From the NCBI RefSeq assembly GCF_030160275.1, contig NZ_BSOA01000052.1:1-64000 (forward strand): DNA of 64,000 nt. The letters run 5' to 3'. Of the stretch, positions 16,350-25,776 are shown piece after piece (position 1 is the first letter of the stretch; every line of letters begins with the position of its first letter). The notes under the pieces were generated by a model. It was given only the letters and a program-made list of their open reading frames with translations. It searched no databases and was not told the DNA's origin. Source of the stretch: Dyella flagellata. Lineage in GTDB: Bacteria; Pseudomonadota; Gammaproteobacteria; Xanthomonadales; Rhodanobacteraceae. The translations under genes were made by a program, and so were the position numbers.

Positions 16350-19229
16350 ATGCAACGTAATCCAATGGCGCGCTCGGTGCGCCTGGCACTGGCAGCGATG
16401 GGCATCGCCAGTTTGGCCGGTTATAACGTACAAATACACGCGCAAACCAGCGCACCGGCAGCAGCATCCACCGCCGCACCATCGGGTGTAGGCAGCAGCG
16501 GTGATGGTACCGATGCAAGCAGGACCGACAACAAGAAAAAAGCCACCAGTCTCACCGCGATCACGGTCACCGGTCAGCTCGCCGCCATCCAGCGCGCCGA
16601 GTCGATCAAACAGAACGCCGTGAACGTCGTCGACTCGATTTCCGCGGAAGAGAACGGAAAATTCCCCGATCCCAACGTCGCCGACGCCTTGCAGCGCGTA
16701 CCCGGCGTATCGGTGAATCGGAGCGGCGGCGAATCCAGCCAGATCGCCATCCGTGGTTTTGGCCCCGACTTCGTCGCCGTGACGGTCAACGGCCGCCAGA
16801 TGGCCACAGCCTCCCAGAGCTCCAATACCTCCACACGCGCGTTCGATTTCAACGTGCTTCCCGCCGATATCATCAGCCTCGCTCAAGTCAACAAGACTTC
16901 ATCGGCCGATATCTCGGAAGTCGATATCGGCGGTGTCGTGGACATTCAAACCGCGCGTCCGCTGGACTTCAGCGGCTTCCATGCGACCGGTTCCGCCGCC
17001 GGGGTCAACAGCAACCTGACCGGCAGCTGGGCCGGCAAGACCACGCCCAAGGTATCGGGCCTGGCAGGCTGGACCAATGCGGACCACACGTTCGGCGTTC
17101 TGGCCTCCGTGCAGTATTACAAGCGTGATGACACGCAGATCAACACACAGGCCAACTCCTGGTACGCCAACCAGAATATTTCCAAGCTTTCCGGACTTGC
17201 CAACCCCAACTACACCAACGTCGCCATCCCCGAAACACTGGCCAACAACGTGCTCAACGAGGAGCGCACCCGCAAGAGCTTCACCGGCGCCATCGACTGG
17301 CGCCCGATCGACCAGCTGACCGTCAAGTTCGACACCTTGTACGCGGGCTACCAGATCAAGCCGTTCGAACACGAATTCGGCGAATATGGCAACGCCGGCG
17401 ACTTCCAGTCGCTGACCACGGACGCCAACAACACCGTGCTCAATTACGTGCGAAAAAATACCGGCACTATGGCGAACGACTACGTCGTGGCCTACAACCC
17501 AAGCGATGAAAAGATGGTGCAGAACGGCTTGAACCTGGCGTTCAACGTCGACCCATCGAGCACTATCAGCCTGGACGTATCCAACTCCAAGGCCTGGAAC
17601 AAGCAAAGTCCCTACGGTTATTTCGCGGTGATCGGCGCGCGCAATATCGGCGTCAATCCGACCTGGACCAACAACGGCAGCAGCGAGCCGCCGAGCTACA
17701 CCAACATCATCTCCACCACCAACCTGAACGATCTGTACGCGCATTGCTGCAACGAGGGCGGCCAATCGAACAACATTACCGCTGGCGTCACCCAGTACCA
17801 GCTGAATTTCGCCAAGAATTTTGAAAGCGGCATCCTGTCCAACCTCGAATTCGGTGTGCAGGAAAACCGCGATTACAACAAGTCGGTGAATGTGGCCACG
17901 CCCAACGGCATTCTTTGCAACGCGTACTGCGGTTATGCCGTGTCCGTACCCGCCAGTGCCGTCGGTGCATATGTATATACGCCCCCAGCACCGATCAGCG
18001 GCGTTTCCCAGCCGGGGCTGCCCGCGCAATGGATCCAATACAACGTGCCCCAGTTCATGAACTGGCTGACCACGCCTGCGGCCTACAATCAATTGACGGC
18101 TGACAAGCGAGCCGCCCTGCTCGCGGCGTTGGCCCAATACGGCAGCTTCGGACCCAAGGTCAATCCCGGCAGCTTCAATGAAGTGCGGGAAGTGCAGAAG
18201 GCCGTATTCGCCAAAGCGGTGTTCGAAGGCACGATGTGGGAAAAACCCTGGGCGCTGGATATCGGCGCGCGCTATTTGCACGTAGATTCCCAATCCCAGG
18301 CGATTTTCCAGCAGCCGATCAGCTACCGCGTGGATCCCAATGACAGCAGTGCTAGCCAGGTGGCGTACGGACCGCTGCAACCGCAGTCGGCCACGGGTGG
18401 CTACCACAAGTGGCTGCCGGCGATGAATTTCAAGCTCAACCTGCTCGACAATCTGGTCTATCGCTTTTCAGCCTCCAAAACGCTTACGCCGCCCCAGTTG
18501 AGTAATCTGTACTACAACCAGAGCTTCGGTACGCGCCCGGAATCGTTGACGATCAGCCAGGGCAATCCCAATCTTCAGCCTTATACCTCGACCAACTTCG
18601 ACACCGGCATGGAGTGGTACATCGACGACGCCAGCTACTTGGCTCTGGAAACCTTTTACAAGCACGTCAGCAACTTCAGCACGATCGTCAGCACACCGGT
18701 GTCGTTCCTCGGCCAGACCTGGTCGCTGAGCGAACCGATCAATTTGAATTCGGCGAAGATCTACGGCGAAGAACTGACCTTCAACTATCAGTTCACGCAT
18801 GTGCTGCCAGCACCGTTCGACGGCCTTGGCACTGCCTTCAATTACACCCACGTACAAAGCAGCGCCAACCTGAGTCCGGGCACCATCAGCACGTCCGGCA
18901 AGTTCGCGGTACCCGGCATCGGCGATTCGGCCAACCTTAGCGGGTACTACGAGAAGGGCCCCTGGCAAGTACGCCTGGCTTACAATTGGCGCGGAAAGTA
19001 TCTGGAGAGCATTTCATACGGATCAGGTGCGCAGCCTGCCACGCGAACTTCCTACGGCGAATTGGACCTGAGCGCCAGCTACAAGATCAACAATCACGTT
19101 TCGTTGTTCGTGTCTGGCACCAATCTAACGCAGTCGCATCTTTACGACTACTCCGCCTATCCCAATCGCTTCCTCTACGCGGAAGCAGATGGCACGGTAT
19201 ATACCGTGGGTGTGCGCGGTACGTTCTAA
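16350..19229 (+). CDS. TonB-dependent receptor, carbohydrate-uptake type
   Basis: 959 aa. Signal peptide (SVRLALAAMGIASLAGY) with cleavage near IHAQT, a low-complexity Ala/Ser/Thr linker, then a TonB-box-like LTAITVTGQ. The plug domain includes NGKFPDPNVADALQRVPGVS, IRGFGPDFVAVTVNGRQM and ADISEVDIGGVVDIQT. The rest is a beta-barrel of short amphipathic strands ending in the aromatic C-terminus VGVRGTF. This subgroup is abundant in Xanthomonadales and usually imports oligosaccharides across the outer membrane. The glycosidase genes directly downstream (37 bases to the GH35 start) point to a galactose- and mannose-containing glycan as substrate. Confidence 0.95.
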   Translation: MQRNPMARSVRLALAAMGIASLAGYNVQIHAQTSAPAAASTAAPSGVGSSGDGTDASRTDNKKKATSLTAITVTGQLAAIQRAESIKQNAVNVVDSISAEENGKFPDPNVADALQRVPGVSVNRSGGESSQIAIRGFGPDFVAVTVNGRQMATASQSSNTSTRAFDFNVLPADIISLAQVNKTSSADISEVDIGGVVDIQTARPLDFSGFHATGSAAGVNSNLTGSWAGKTTPKVSGLAGWTNADHTFGVLASVQYYKRDDTQINTQANSWYANQNISKLSGLANPNYTNVAIPETLANNVLNEERTRKSFTGAIDWRPIDQLTVKFDTLYAGYQIKPFEHEFGEYGNAGDFQSLTTDANNTVLNYVRKNTGTMANDYVVAYNPSDEKMVQNGLNLAFNVDPSSTISLDVSNSKAWNKQSPYGYFAVIGARNIGVNPTWTNNGSSEPPSYTNIISTTNLNDLYAHCCNEGGQSNNITAGVTQYQLNFAKNFESGILSNLEFGVQENRDYNKSVNVATPNGILCNAYCGYAVSVPASAVGAYVYTPPAPISGVSQPGLPAQWIQYNVPQFMNWLTTPAAYNQLTADKRAALLAALAQYGSFGPKVNPGSFNEVREVQKAVFAKAVFEGTMWEKPWALDIGARYLHVDSQSQAIFQQPISYRVDPNDSSASQVAYGPLQPQSATGGYHKWLPAMNFKLNLLDNLVYRFSASKTLTPPQLSNLYYNQSFGTRPESLTISQGNPNLQPYTSTNFDTGMEWYIDDASYLALETFYKHVSNFSTIVSTPVSFLGQTWSLSEPINLNSAKIYGEELTFNYQFTHVLPAPFDGLGTAFNYTHVQSSANLSPGTISTSGKFAVPGIGDSANLSGYYEKGPWQVRLAYNWRGKYLESISYGSGAQPATRTSYGELDLSASYKINNHVSLFVSGTNLTQSHLYDYSAYPNRFLYAEADGTVYTVGVRGTF

Positions 19230-19265
19230 GGCAAGTATATGGGCGGAGCAACGCAAGGGATTTCG

Positions 19266-21110
19266 ATGAATGTATTGAAGAGCATATCGATAGGTGTCGG
19301 GCTTGGCCTTTTGCTGTCCGGCCAGGCATACGCCGCGCCCGTCGAAGCGGTGCACGGCCTGACCATCGAACAGGGCCAGTTCGTGCTCAACGGCAAGCCC
19401 TTGCGCATCATCGCCGGGGACATGCACTACACGCGGGTTCCCCGCGAGTATTGGCGCTCACGCCTGAAGATGGCGAAGGCGATGGGCCTGAACACCATTA
19501 CCACCTACGTGTTCTGGAATGCGCACGAGACGACGCCTGGACACTACGACTTCAGTGGCCAGAACGACGTAGCGGAGTTCATTCGCGAAGCTCAGCAGGA
19601 AGGCCTGTATGTGATCTTGCGACCCGGCCCCTACGTGTGTTCGGAATGGGACCTGGGCGGCCTGCCCGCCTGGCTGCTGAAAGACCGTGACGCACACATC
19701 CGCACTACCGACCCGAAGTTCATGCAGCCAGCGCAACGCTGGCTGCATCGGCTCGGCCAGGAACTGGCACCGCTGCAGTACACGCGCGGCGGTAACATCA
19801 TCGCCGTGCAAGTCGAGAACGAATACGGCAGCTTCGGCAAGGACAACGATCCGTATCTGCAGCAGATCCGCAAGGACATCGTCGAAAGCGGCTTTGATGC
19901 CTCGCTGCTGTACACCTCCGATAGTGCACCCCAATACGGGTCGCTGCCCGATTTGCCCAAGGTGATCAACTTCGGTGTCGGGCATGCACCAGAAAAACTG
20001 GCGAAGCTACACACCTGGCAACCAGGCGGCCCGTACATGGTCGGCGAATACTGGGTGGGCTGGTTCGATCACTGGGGTGGTCCGCACTACGTGATCGACG
20101 CCACCAAGGTGGCGAAAGAGTTGTCCGGCATGTTGAAACAGGGCTATTCCGTAAGCCTGTACATGTTCCATGGTGGCACTTCGTTCGGCTGGATGAGCGG
20201 CGCCAACTGGGACGACAACAGCTACCAGCCCGATGTGACCAGTTATGACTACGACAGCCCGCTGGACGAAAGCGGCAGGCCCACACCGAAGTATTACGCA
20301 CTGCGAAAAGTGATCGCCGAGGCCACCGGAAGCACGCCGCTGGCGTTGCCGGCAACGCCCGCAACGCAAGCCATCAACAACATCAGGCTGGACGAATCGC
20401 GGTCGCTGTGGGATGCGTTGCCGACACCAACGGCATCGCATGAGCTCAAGACCATGGAGGAACTGGGCGAGTCCTATGGCGACATCCTGTATCGCAAGCG
20501 CATCGACGCCGATGAATCCGGCACCTTGCGCATCGACGGCCTGCACGACTATGCGCTGGTCTATGTCAACGACAAGCGCATAGGCACGCTCGATCGCCGC
20601 CTGAAACAGGATTCGCTCAGCGTCAAACTCGCCAAAGGCGACACCCTCGATCTACTGGTGCAGAACGACGGCCGTATCAACTTCGGCGAGAAGATGGTCA
20701 ACGAACGCAAGGGCATCGTTGGCGCGGTGACGTTGCAAGGACAGCAGCTGCGCGATTGGCAGATCTATGCCCTGCCCTTTACCGAAAACGAGGCTACGGC
20801 CTACGCGCATGGACCTTGCCGGCATGCGCCTTGCGTGTATCGTGCGACATTCAATGCGCTGGTGTCTGGAAGCGCCAACGCCGACACCTTCCTGGACACC
20901 AAAGGCCTCGGCAAAGGCGTAGTGTGGCTTAATGGGCATCCATTGGGTCGTTACTGGAGCATCGGGCCGCAGCGCACACTGTACATTCCAGGTGCATGGC
21001 TTAAGCCCAGTGACAATCAACTGGTGGTGCTGGACTTGCTGACCGAAGGCCAGCCCTCGCTGCATACGTTGAAGCAGCCCATACTCGGTACGCCCAAGCA
21101 AGCAAAATAA
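19266..21110 (+). CDS. GH35 beta-galactosidase, exported
   Basis: 614 aa. Signal peptide VLKSISIGVGLGLLLSGQAY cleaved near YAA/PVE. The GH35 core shows IAGDMHYTRVPREYWRSRL, YVFWNAHE, LRPGPYVCSEWDLGG, and the acid/base Glu in VQVENEYGSF; the nucleophile Glu is likely in MVGEYWVGWFDHWG. A jelly-roll region follows. Start 19266 has AAGGGA upstream at good spacing; 19239 is a longer, less likely start. The enzyme removes terminal beta-linked galactose, probably in the periplasm. Gaps of 36 and 46 bases to its neighbours indicate an operon with the receptor and the first GH27 gene. Confidence 0.95.
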   Translation: MNVLKSISIGVGLGLLLSGQAYAAPVEAVHGLTIEQGQFVLNGKPLRIIAGDMHYTRVPREYWRSRLKMAKAMGLNTITTYVFWNAHETTPGHYDFSGQNDVAEFIREAQQEGLYVILRPGPYVCSEWDLGGLPAWLLKDRDAHIRTTDPKFMQPAQRWLHRLGQELAPLQYTRGGNIIAVQVENEYGSFGKDNDPYLQQIRKDIVESGFDASLLYTSDSAPQYGSLPDLPKVINFGVGHAPEKLAKLHTWQPGGPYMVGEYWVGWFDHWGGPHYVIDATKVAKELSGMLKQGYSVSLYMFHGGTSFGWMSGANWDDNSYQPDVTSYDYDSPLDESGRPTPKYYALRKVIAEATGSTPLALPATPATQAINNIRLDESRSLWDALPTPTASHELKTMEELGESYGDILYRKRIDADESGTLRIDGLHDYALVYVNDKRIGTLDRRLKQDSLSVKLAKGDTLDLLVQNDGRINFGEKMVNERKGIVGAVTLQGQQLRDWQIYALPFTENEATAYAHGPCRHAPCVYRATFNALVSGSANADTFLDTKGLGKGVVWLNGHPLGRYWSIGPQRTLYIPGAWLKPSDNQLVVLDLLTEGQPSLHTLKQPILGTPKQAK

Positions 21111-21156
21111 ACCATGCGCGTTCGACCCCGTTTCCATTAGTGGTGGAGAAAAATCG

Positions 21157-22356
21157 ATGATGGCTTCCCCTGCATCCCTGCGGCATACCGCCGCTTCGCT
21201 CGTTCTCGCTGTAGCAACCGTGGCCGGCGCCACGCCAGCTTCTGCCCCGCAGGCATCGCCGCCACAGATGGGCTTCAACAATTGGAACTCGACCCACTGC
21301 CGCGACGAATTCAATGAAACGATGATCCGCGGCATCGCCGACAAGTTCATCAGTCTGGGACTGCGCGATGCCGGCTACCGCTACGTCAACATCGACGACT
21401 GCTGGGCCAACTGGCAGCGCGACCAGAACGGTAAGCTCGAACCCAATCCCAAGCGCTTCCCCAGCGGCATCAAGGCGCTGGCCGACTACATTCACCAGCA
21501 CGGCCTGAAGTTCGGCCTGTATTCCAGTGCCGGCACTTCCACCTGCGAGCCGCTGCAGGAAAACCGCGGCTTTCCCGGCGGCCTAGGTCATGAAAAACAA
21601 GACGCCGCGACCATCGCTTCATGGGGTGTGGATTACCTCAAATACGACAACTGCAACAACCAGAAGGTCGATGCCCTCAAGCGCTACACGGCGATGGCCG
21701 AAGCGCTGCGTGCAACCAACCGTCCGATCTTCTTTAGCGTGTGCGAATGGGGCGAAAACAAACCTTGGACTTGGGCCGGCAAGCCACCGGTCGACGCCGG
21801 CTCATGGCGCACCACTGGCGATATCAGCGACAGCTACGCTTCGATGCTGAAGAACTTCAAGCAGAACGTGGTGCTTGATCAGTACGCCACGCCCGGCCAC
21901 TACAATGACCCGGACATGCTCGAAGTGGGCAACGGCGGCATGACCGACGTCGAATACCGCAGCCATTTCAGCCTGTGGTCGATCATGGCCGCGCCCTTGC
22001 TGATCGGCACCGACCTGCGCACGATCAAGCCCGATGCGCTCAAGATCCTGCTCAACAAGGATGTGATCGCGGTGGATCAGGATCCACTGGGCGTGCAAGG
22101 CAAACAGGTGCGCGATGCCGATGGCATCCATGTGATCGTCAAGCCACTCAAGGACGGTAGCAGCGCGGTGGCGGTGTTCAACGAAAGCGATACGCCGCGC
22201 GATGTCACGGTTTCCGCCTCCGAAATTGGGCTGAAGTCCGCGAGCAGCTACAGCTTGCGTGACCTGTGGGCACATACCCAAACCAAGGGCGACGGCTCGC
22301 TGAAGCTCCATTTGCAAGCCCATGAGACGGCCATGTATCGCATCAACCGTCGCTGA
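21157..22356 (+). CDS. GH27 alpha-galactosidase, exported (copy 1)
   Basis: 399 aa. Signal peptide (SLVLAVATVAGATPAS) then GH27 signatures: MGFNNWNSTHC, YVNIDDCWA, nucleophile Asp in YLKYDNC, the pocket motif CEWGENKPW, acid/base Asp in WRTTGDISD and HYNDPDMLEVGNGG, followed by a small beta domain. It cleaves terminal alpha-linked galactose. The leader GGTGGAGAAAAATCG gives a good ribosome-binding site. It closes the receptor-GH35-GH27 operon. A close paralogue follows at 22720-23916; unlike that copy, this one keeps the usual active-site residues. Confidence 0.95.
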   Translation: MMASPASLRHTAASLVLAVATVAGATPASAPQASPPQMGFNNWNSTHCRDEFNETMIRGIADKFISLGLRDAGYRYVNIDDCWANWQRDQNGKLEPNPKRFPSGIKALADYIHQHGLKFGLYSSAGTSTCEPLQENRGFPGGLGHEKQDAATIASWGVDYLKYDNCNNQKVDALKRYTAMAEALRATNRPIFFSVCEWGENKPWTWAGKPPVDAGSWRTTGDISDSYASMLKNFKQNVVLDQYATPGHYNDPDMLEVGNGGMTDVEYRSHFSLWSIMAAPLLIGTDLRTIKPDALKILLNKDVIAVDQDPLGVQGKQVRDADGIHVIVKPLKDGSSAVAVFNESDTPRDVTVSASEIGLKSASSYSLRDLWAHTQTKGDGSLKLHLQAHETAMYRINRR

Positions 22357-22719
22357 TGACGCAAGGACACATCAGGTGTGCCTGCTCGTAAGCAGCCCCT
22401 CTCTTCTGTGAGCAGGGGCTAGCTCCTCACCCCGCCGCCGCTTTGATTCATGGCGCGAAAATATCGACGCGGAACGGATCGAATGTGTTCTCGCGCAACT
22501 CGATTTGCCCTACGCATCTCCAAGCCTCAGCTATATCTTACGACTTGCAACAGATGCAACATATTGAAATAAGTTTTAGCTGCCGCCGCTGAAACTTCCG
22601 GGCGAAGGTAGGCGCTAAACTGCGCACGCCGAAGCAACCACTGCGAGATAAAGCCCGTTCGGCCTTTGGGTCTCAAGCGTTCGATTGTGCTGCCCATTTT
22701 CCCAAGTGGAGAGAAATCG
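22357..22719. other. Gene-free interval between the two GH27 genes
   Basis: 363 bases. A hairpin AGCCCCT (22394-22400) / AGGGGCT (22414-22420) with a 13-base loop lies 38 bases after copy 1 and may end the operon, although there is no T-run. An AT-rich part at 22530-22580 could carry a promoter for copy 2. The last ~20 bases (GTGGAGAGAAATCG before ATG) copy the leader of the first GH27 gene (GTGGAGAAAAATCG), so the duplication included the translation start region. Confidence 0.45.
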
Positions 22720-23916
22720 ATGATCGCCTACCGTGCCTACTCGCGGCGGATCGCCGCGAGTCTCGTGTTCGCCCTGACAATCGCCTTCCATGCCAGCTCA
22801 AGCGTTGGCGCACAGGCTTCGCTACCGCAGATGGGCTTCAACAACTGGAACGTTACACAGTGTGGCGATGCGTTCAATGAAGGAATGATTCGCGGCATCG
22901 CCGACAAGTTCGTCAGTCTTGGGCTGCGCGATGCCGGTTATACCTATGTCAATATCGATGATTGCTGGGCCAATGGGCAACGCGACAAGAACGGCCAGCT
23001 GCAACCCAATCCCAGGCGCTTCCCCAGCGGCATCAAGGCACTGGCCGACTACATTCATCAGCGCGGCCTGAAGTTTGGCCTGTACTCCAGCGCCGGCACC
23101 TCCACCTGCGAGACGAGGGAAAACGGTGGCTTTCCCGGCAGCCTCGATCACGAAAGGCACGACGCTGCGACGTTCGCAGCGTGGGGCGTGGACTACCTCA
23201 AATACGACAACTGCAACCACATGGATATAGACGCCCAGCAGCGCTACGCGGCCATGGCCCTGGCCCTTCGCGCCAGTGGCCGCTCGATTTTCTACAGCAT
23301 ATGCGAAAGGGGCGAGAACGAGCCTTGGGCCTGGGCCGGCAAGCGACCGGTCGATGCTGGATCATGGCGCACCAGCAATGACCTCAGCGATGTCTACGCC
23401 TCGATGCTGGAAAATTTCAAGCAGAACGTAGGATTGGATCGCTATGCCAGACCAGGCCATTACAACGATCCGGACGTGCTGGAAGTAGGCAACGGCGGCA
23501 TGACCGACACCGAATACCGCAGCCATTTCAGCCTGTGGTCGATCATGGCCGCACCGCTGCTGATCGGTGCCGACTTGCGCACGATCAAGCCGGAGGCACT
23601 CAAGATCCTGCTCAACAAGGAAGTGATTGCGGTGGATCAGGACCCGCTGGGCATACAAGGCAAACAGGTACGCGATATCGATGGCATCCACGTGATTGTG
23701 AAACCACTCAAGGATGGCAGCCGCGCGGTGGCGGTGTTCAACGAAAACGACACGTCGCGCGAGGTAGCCATTTCCACCACCGTGATCGGCCTGGCATCGG
23801 ATGCTCCATACACCCTGCGCGACCTTTGGGCGCATTCGCAAGTCAAGGGCGAGCGCATGTTGAAAGTTCAGTTACAGCCGCATGCGATAGCCATGTATCG
23901 CATCCGTCAGGATTGA
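22720..23916 (+). CDS. GH27 alpha-galactosidase paralogue (copy 2) with altered active-site residues
   Basis: 398 aa. Signal peptide RRIAASLVFALTIAFHASS. It aligns along its full length with copy 1 without large gaps. The nucleophile motif YLKYDNC and acid/base motif WRTSNDLSD are kept. Two conserved pocket positions differ: CEWG is CERG (codon AGG near 23307) and NDPDM is NDPDV. In characterised GH27 enzymes the Glu-Trp loop and the Asp-Met pair line the galactose pocket. The product may have shifted specificity or lower activity. The start is set at 22720 by GGAGAG spacing; 22666 would add 18 residues. Confidence 0.9.
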   Translation: MIAYRAYSRRIAASLVFALTIAFHASSSVGAQASLPQMGFNNWNVTQCGDAFNEGMIRGIADKFVSLGLRDAGYTYVNIDDCWANGQRDKNGQLQPNPRRFPSGIKALADYIHQRGLKFGLYSSAGTSTCETRENGGFPGSLDHERHDAATFAAWGVDYLKYDNCNHMDIDAQQRYAAMALALRASGRSIFYSICERGENEPWAWAGKRPVDAGSWRTSNDLSDVYASMLENFKQNVGLDRYARPGHYNDPDVLEVGNGGMTDTEYRSHFSLWSIMAAPLLIGADLRTIKPEALKILLNKEVIAVDQDPLGIQGKQVRDIDGIHVIVKPLKDGSRAVAVFNENDTSREVAISTTVIGLASDAPYTLRDLWAHSQVKGERMLKVQLQPHAIAMYRIRQD

Positions 23917-23945
23917 TACCAGTCATTCGCGCCGGCCTTTGCCGA

Positions 23946-24914
23946 TCAGGTAACGCCTAATGGCGCAACGTCCGCTTTCGTCTTTGGCTCATCGACCCAT
24001 GGCTCGGAATCGGGCATCCCTTGAACCCAGTCGGGCAGCGCGATGATGAAACTATAGAAATCCGGCTTGACCCGGCTGGTCGAGACGATCCTGGTTTGCT
24101 CGCCCAGCAATACACGAAACAAGGGGGTAAGTACGAACTTGAGGAACGATGGCAAAGGAAGAGGGTATCGCCTGACAATGGCAAAATTTTCGTATCCAAC
24201 CTCTTTCAAGAATGACAAGACGGGCGACTCGCCATTTATGAAGTCGTCGATGTGCTGCTCGAACAGAATGATCGGCCGATGTTCCTGAATGATTTTTTTT
24301 GCACCGGACAATGCCTTGTATTCGTGCCCCTCGACATCGATCTTCAATAACTTGACGTTCTCGAATTCGCAAAAGTCATCAAGCTTCACCAGCTTTATGT
24401 CCACTGACCTGGAATCTCTCGACTCGCTTATGGTGGATCGGCCAAAATTCACCGCGGGTCCGGACAGGATGGCAGTTCCGTCCTGATCGGACAGGCCGAC
24501 GTTGTGGCAGATAACATTACTGGCAAGCTCCGCATTCAGGGATAGCACCTTGAATATGCGCGGATGCGGTTCGAAGCTGACAACGCGCTTGAAGTGATCG
24601 GAAAAATAAAGACTGTGATTGCCGATGTTGGCGCCTATATCAAGGGCGGTGGCGTCCTTGAAATTGATCCCCATGGACTGTGCCCACTCGAAAAACGTAT
24701 CCAAATCGTCCTTTTCGTATACGCCATTCAGGTTTATGTTATGCGCAATAAAATCAAATGAGAACACGACAAGCTGCTTTCGTTGTTCAGCAATGTGCCT
24801 GCTCGATTGCCGCCGCAACAATTGAATGACAAGCCAACGATAGCCTTCCTTCAAGAAAGCCAGTCGACTGTGCTTTTTCCTGAACATGAGCGTTGCCGTA
24901 TTTGCTTTAATCAC
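23946..24914 (-). CDS. FkbM-family methyltransferase
   Basis: 322 aa. Class I SAM-binding motif LDIGANIGNHSLYF after about 90 residues, then VSFEPHPRIFKVL, the NFGRSTI segment and LLKIDVEGHEYKALSGA with LFEQHIDDF, which together define the FkbM domain. Such enzymes O-methylate sugars or other small molecules; the substrate here is unknown. No membrane segments. Base composition is clearly less GC-rich than the glycosidase genes beside it, which suggests acquisition by transfer. It converges on GH27 copy 2 with 29 bases between stops. No other surface-polysaccharide gene is nearby. Confidence 0.85.
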   Translation of the reverse strand: MIKANTATLMFRKKHSRLAFLKEGYRWLVIQLLRRQSSRHIAEQRKQLVVFSFDFIAHNINLNGVYEKDDLDTFFEWAQSMGINFKDATALDIGANIGNHSLYFSDHFKRVVSFEPHPRIFKVLSLNAELASNVICHNVGLSDQDGTAILSGPAVNFGRSTISESRDSRSVDIKLVKLDDFCEFENVKLLKIDVEGHEYKALSGAKKIIQEHRPIILFEQHIDDFINGESPVLSFLKEVGYENFAIVRRYPLPLPSFLKFVLTPLFRVLLGEQTRIVSTSRVKPDFYSFIIALPDWVQGMPDSEPWVDEPKTKADVAPLGVT

Positions 24915-25194
24915 AATCGATTCCCTGCGAAAACCCCAATCGGGTTAGCGAGTCGAAAGGTGAACCGCTTTTTTACTTCGTAAGCAGAAATCGAGGACCG
25001 ATGCCGCGTCCCCTTGAATATCCCTCACTCCCTTGAGGTAACGCCCAAGTCCTGCCATCAACTAGTCGACCATAAGATTTGATCGGTGAAGAAAAGGAAA
25101 ACCCCGAAAGCTAGGGAGCCTAGGAAAAAAACGTGCCAGTGATCATGGCCCCTCTCGCATCGACGCCCGTGCCCGTTCATTGCATTTTGAAAAG

Positions 25195-25224
25195 AAAAGG
25201 CCCCCGACCAGACAGGGGCTTTTC
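25195..25224. terminator. Terminator-like hairpin
   Basis: AAAAGGCCCC and GGGGCTTTT pair with one bulge around a CGACCAGACA loop, followed by TCTT on the plus strand. No gene ends directly before it on either strand, so it may be the leftover of a lost gene. Confidence 0.55.
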
Positions 25225-25257
25225 TTGGACATCTACCGCTACGACCGCGGGTATTTT

Positions 25258-25271
25258 CAGAACGGTTCTTA
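25258..25271. repeat. 14-bp repeat, left copy (possible attachment-site remnant)
   Basis: CAGAACGGTTCTTA, with the inner palindrome AGAAC-G-GTTCT. The same 14 bases in the same orientation occur at 42163-42176, next to a tyrosine-recombinase stump. Flanks GGTATTTT and GGTAGGTTC are also similar. Chance 14-mer pairs are expected a few times in 64 kb, so the case rests on the positions. Confidence 0.35.
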
Positions 25272-25776
25272 CTACCCGAGACCCCCAAACATAGCGTAAG
25301 AGCCTATGAATATTGGATTTCTTTCTTCAGACCGGATAGATAGTCCGTCCTTTCGTCACGTTTGGTGCCACACGGCCGTCGAACCGCAAGACTTTGAATT
25401 CGGTTCCGGAAGGGCTGGAATGCGGCAACGCAACGATGATGCAAATACACGAGTCCAGGTTCCGGCACGATTGGCCCCAATGGCAGAGGGCAGCAGGTGG
25501 ATATGGCAGCGCGAGCTAACGGCAAATTTGAATTGAAGCGCCGCACGAACGTCGAAATGTAACCACTTCGGGAACTTCGGGTTCTAGCGGAGAGCACCGC
25601 AACAACCGTAATTGTTGTTTAAGGTGAACCACGGAGTGTCCTTTTAGATGACTACCAAACGGGCCCTTGCCGCGTAGCCTACTCATCAGAACACAAGAAA
25701 AAACGTCCCGGCGAATTGGAATCTTGTGTCGAGAAAATCGCCGGCAATGAGGGGCCGTTAAAAGTAGGAGTCAAAC

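Larger units (their letters stand above)
24915..25776. other. Long gene-free interval at the left edge of the accessory region
   Basis: 862 bases. It contains the hairpin at 25195-25224 and the 14-base sequence at 25258-25271 that recurs at 42163. Short open frames at 25306-25536 (plus) and 25304-25597 (minus) overlap each other, lack convincing start signals and match nothing I recognise. I see no real gene and treat it as decayed or regulatory sequence. Confidence 0.5.

Noticed and set aside
16899-18407. 502-codon frame on the minus strand
   Set aside because: Antisense to the TonB-dependent receptor; composition (Val/Gly/Asp-rich repeats) is what reversed receptor codons give.
25306-25536. 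76-codon frame beginning MNIGFLSSDRID
   Set aside because: Overlaps an equally long minus-strand frame, no convincing ribosome-binding site, no family; left as non-coding.
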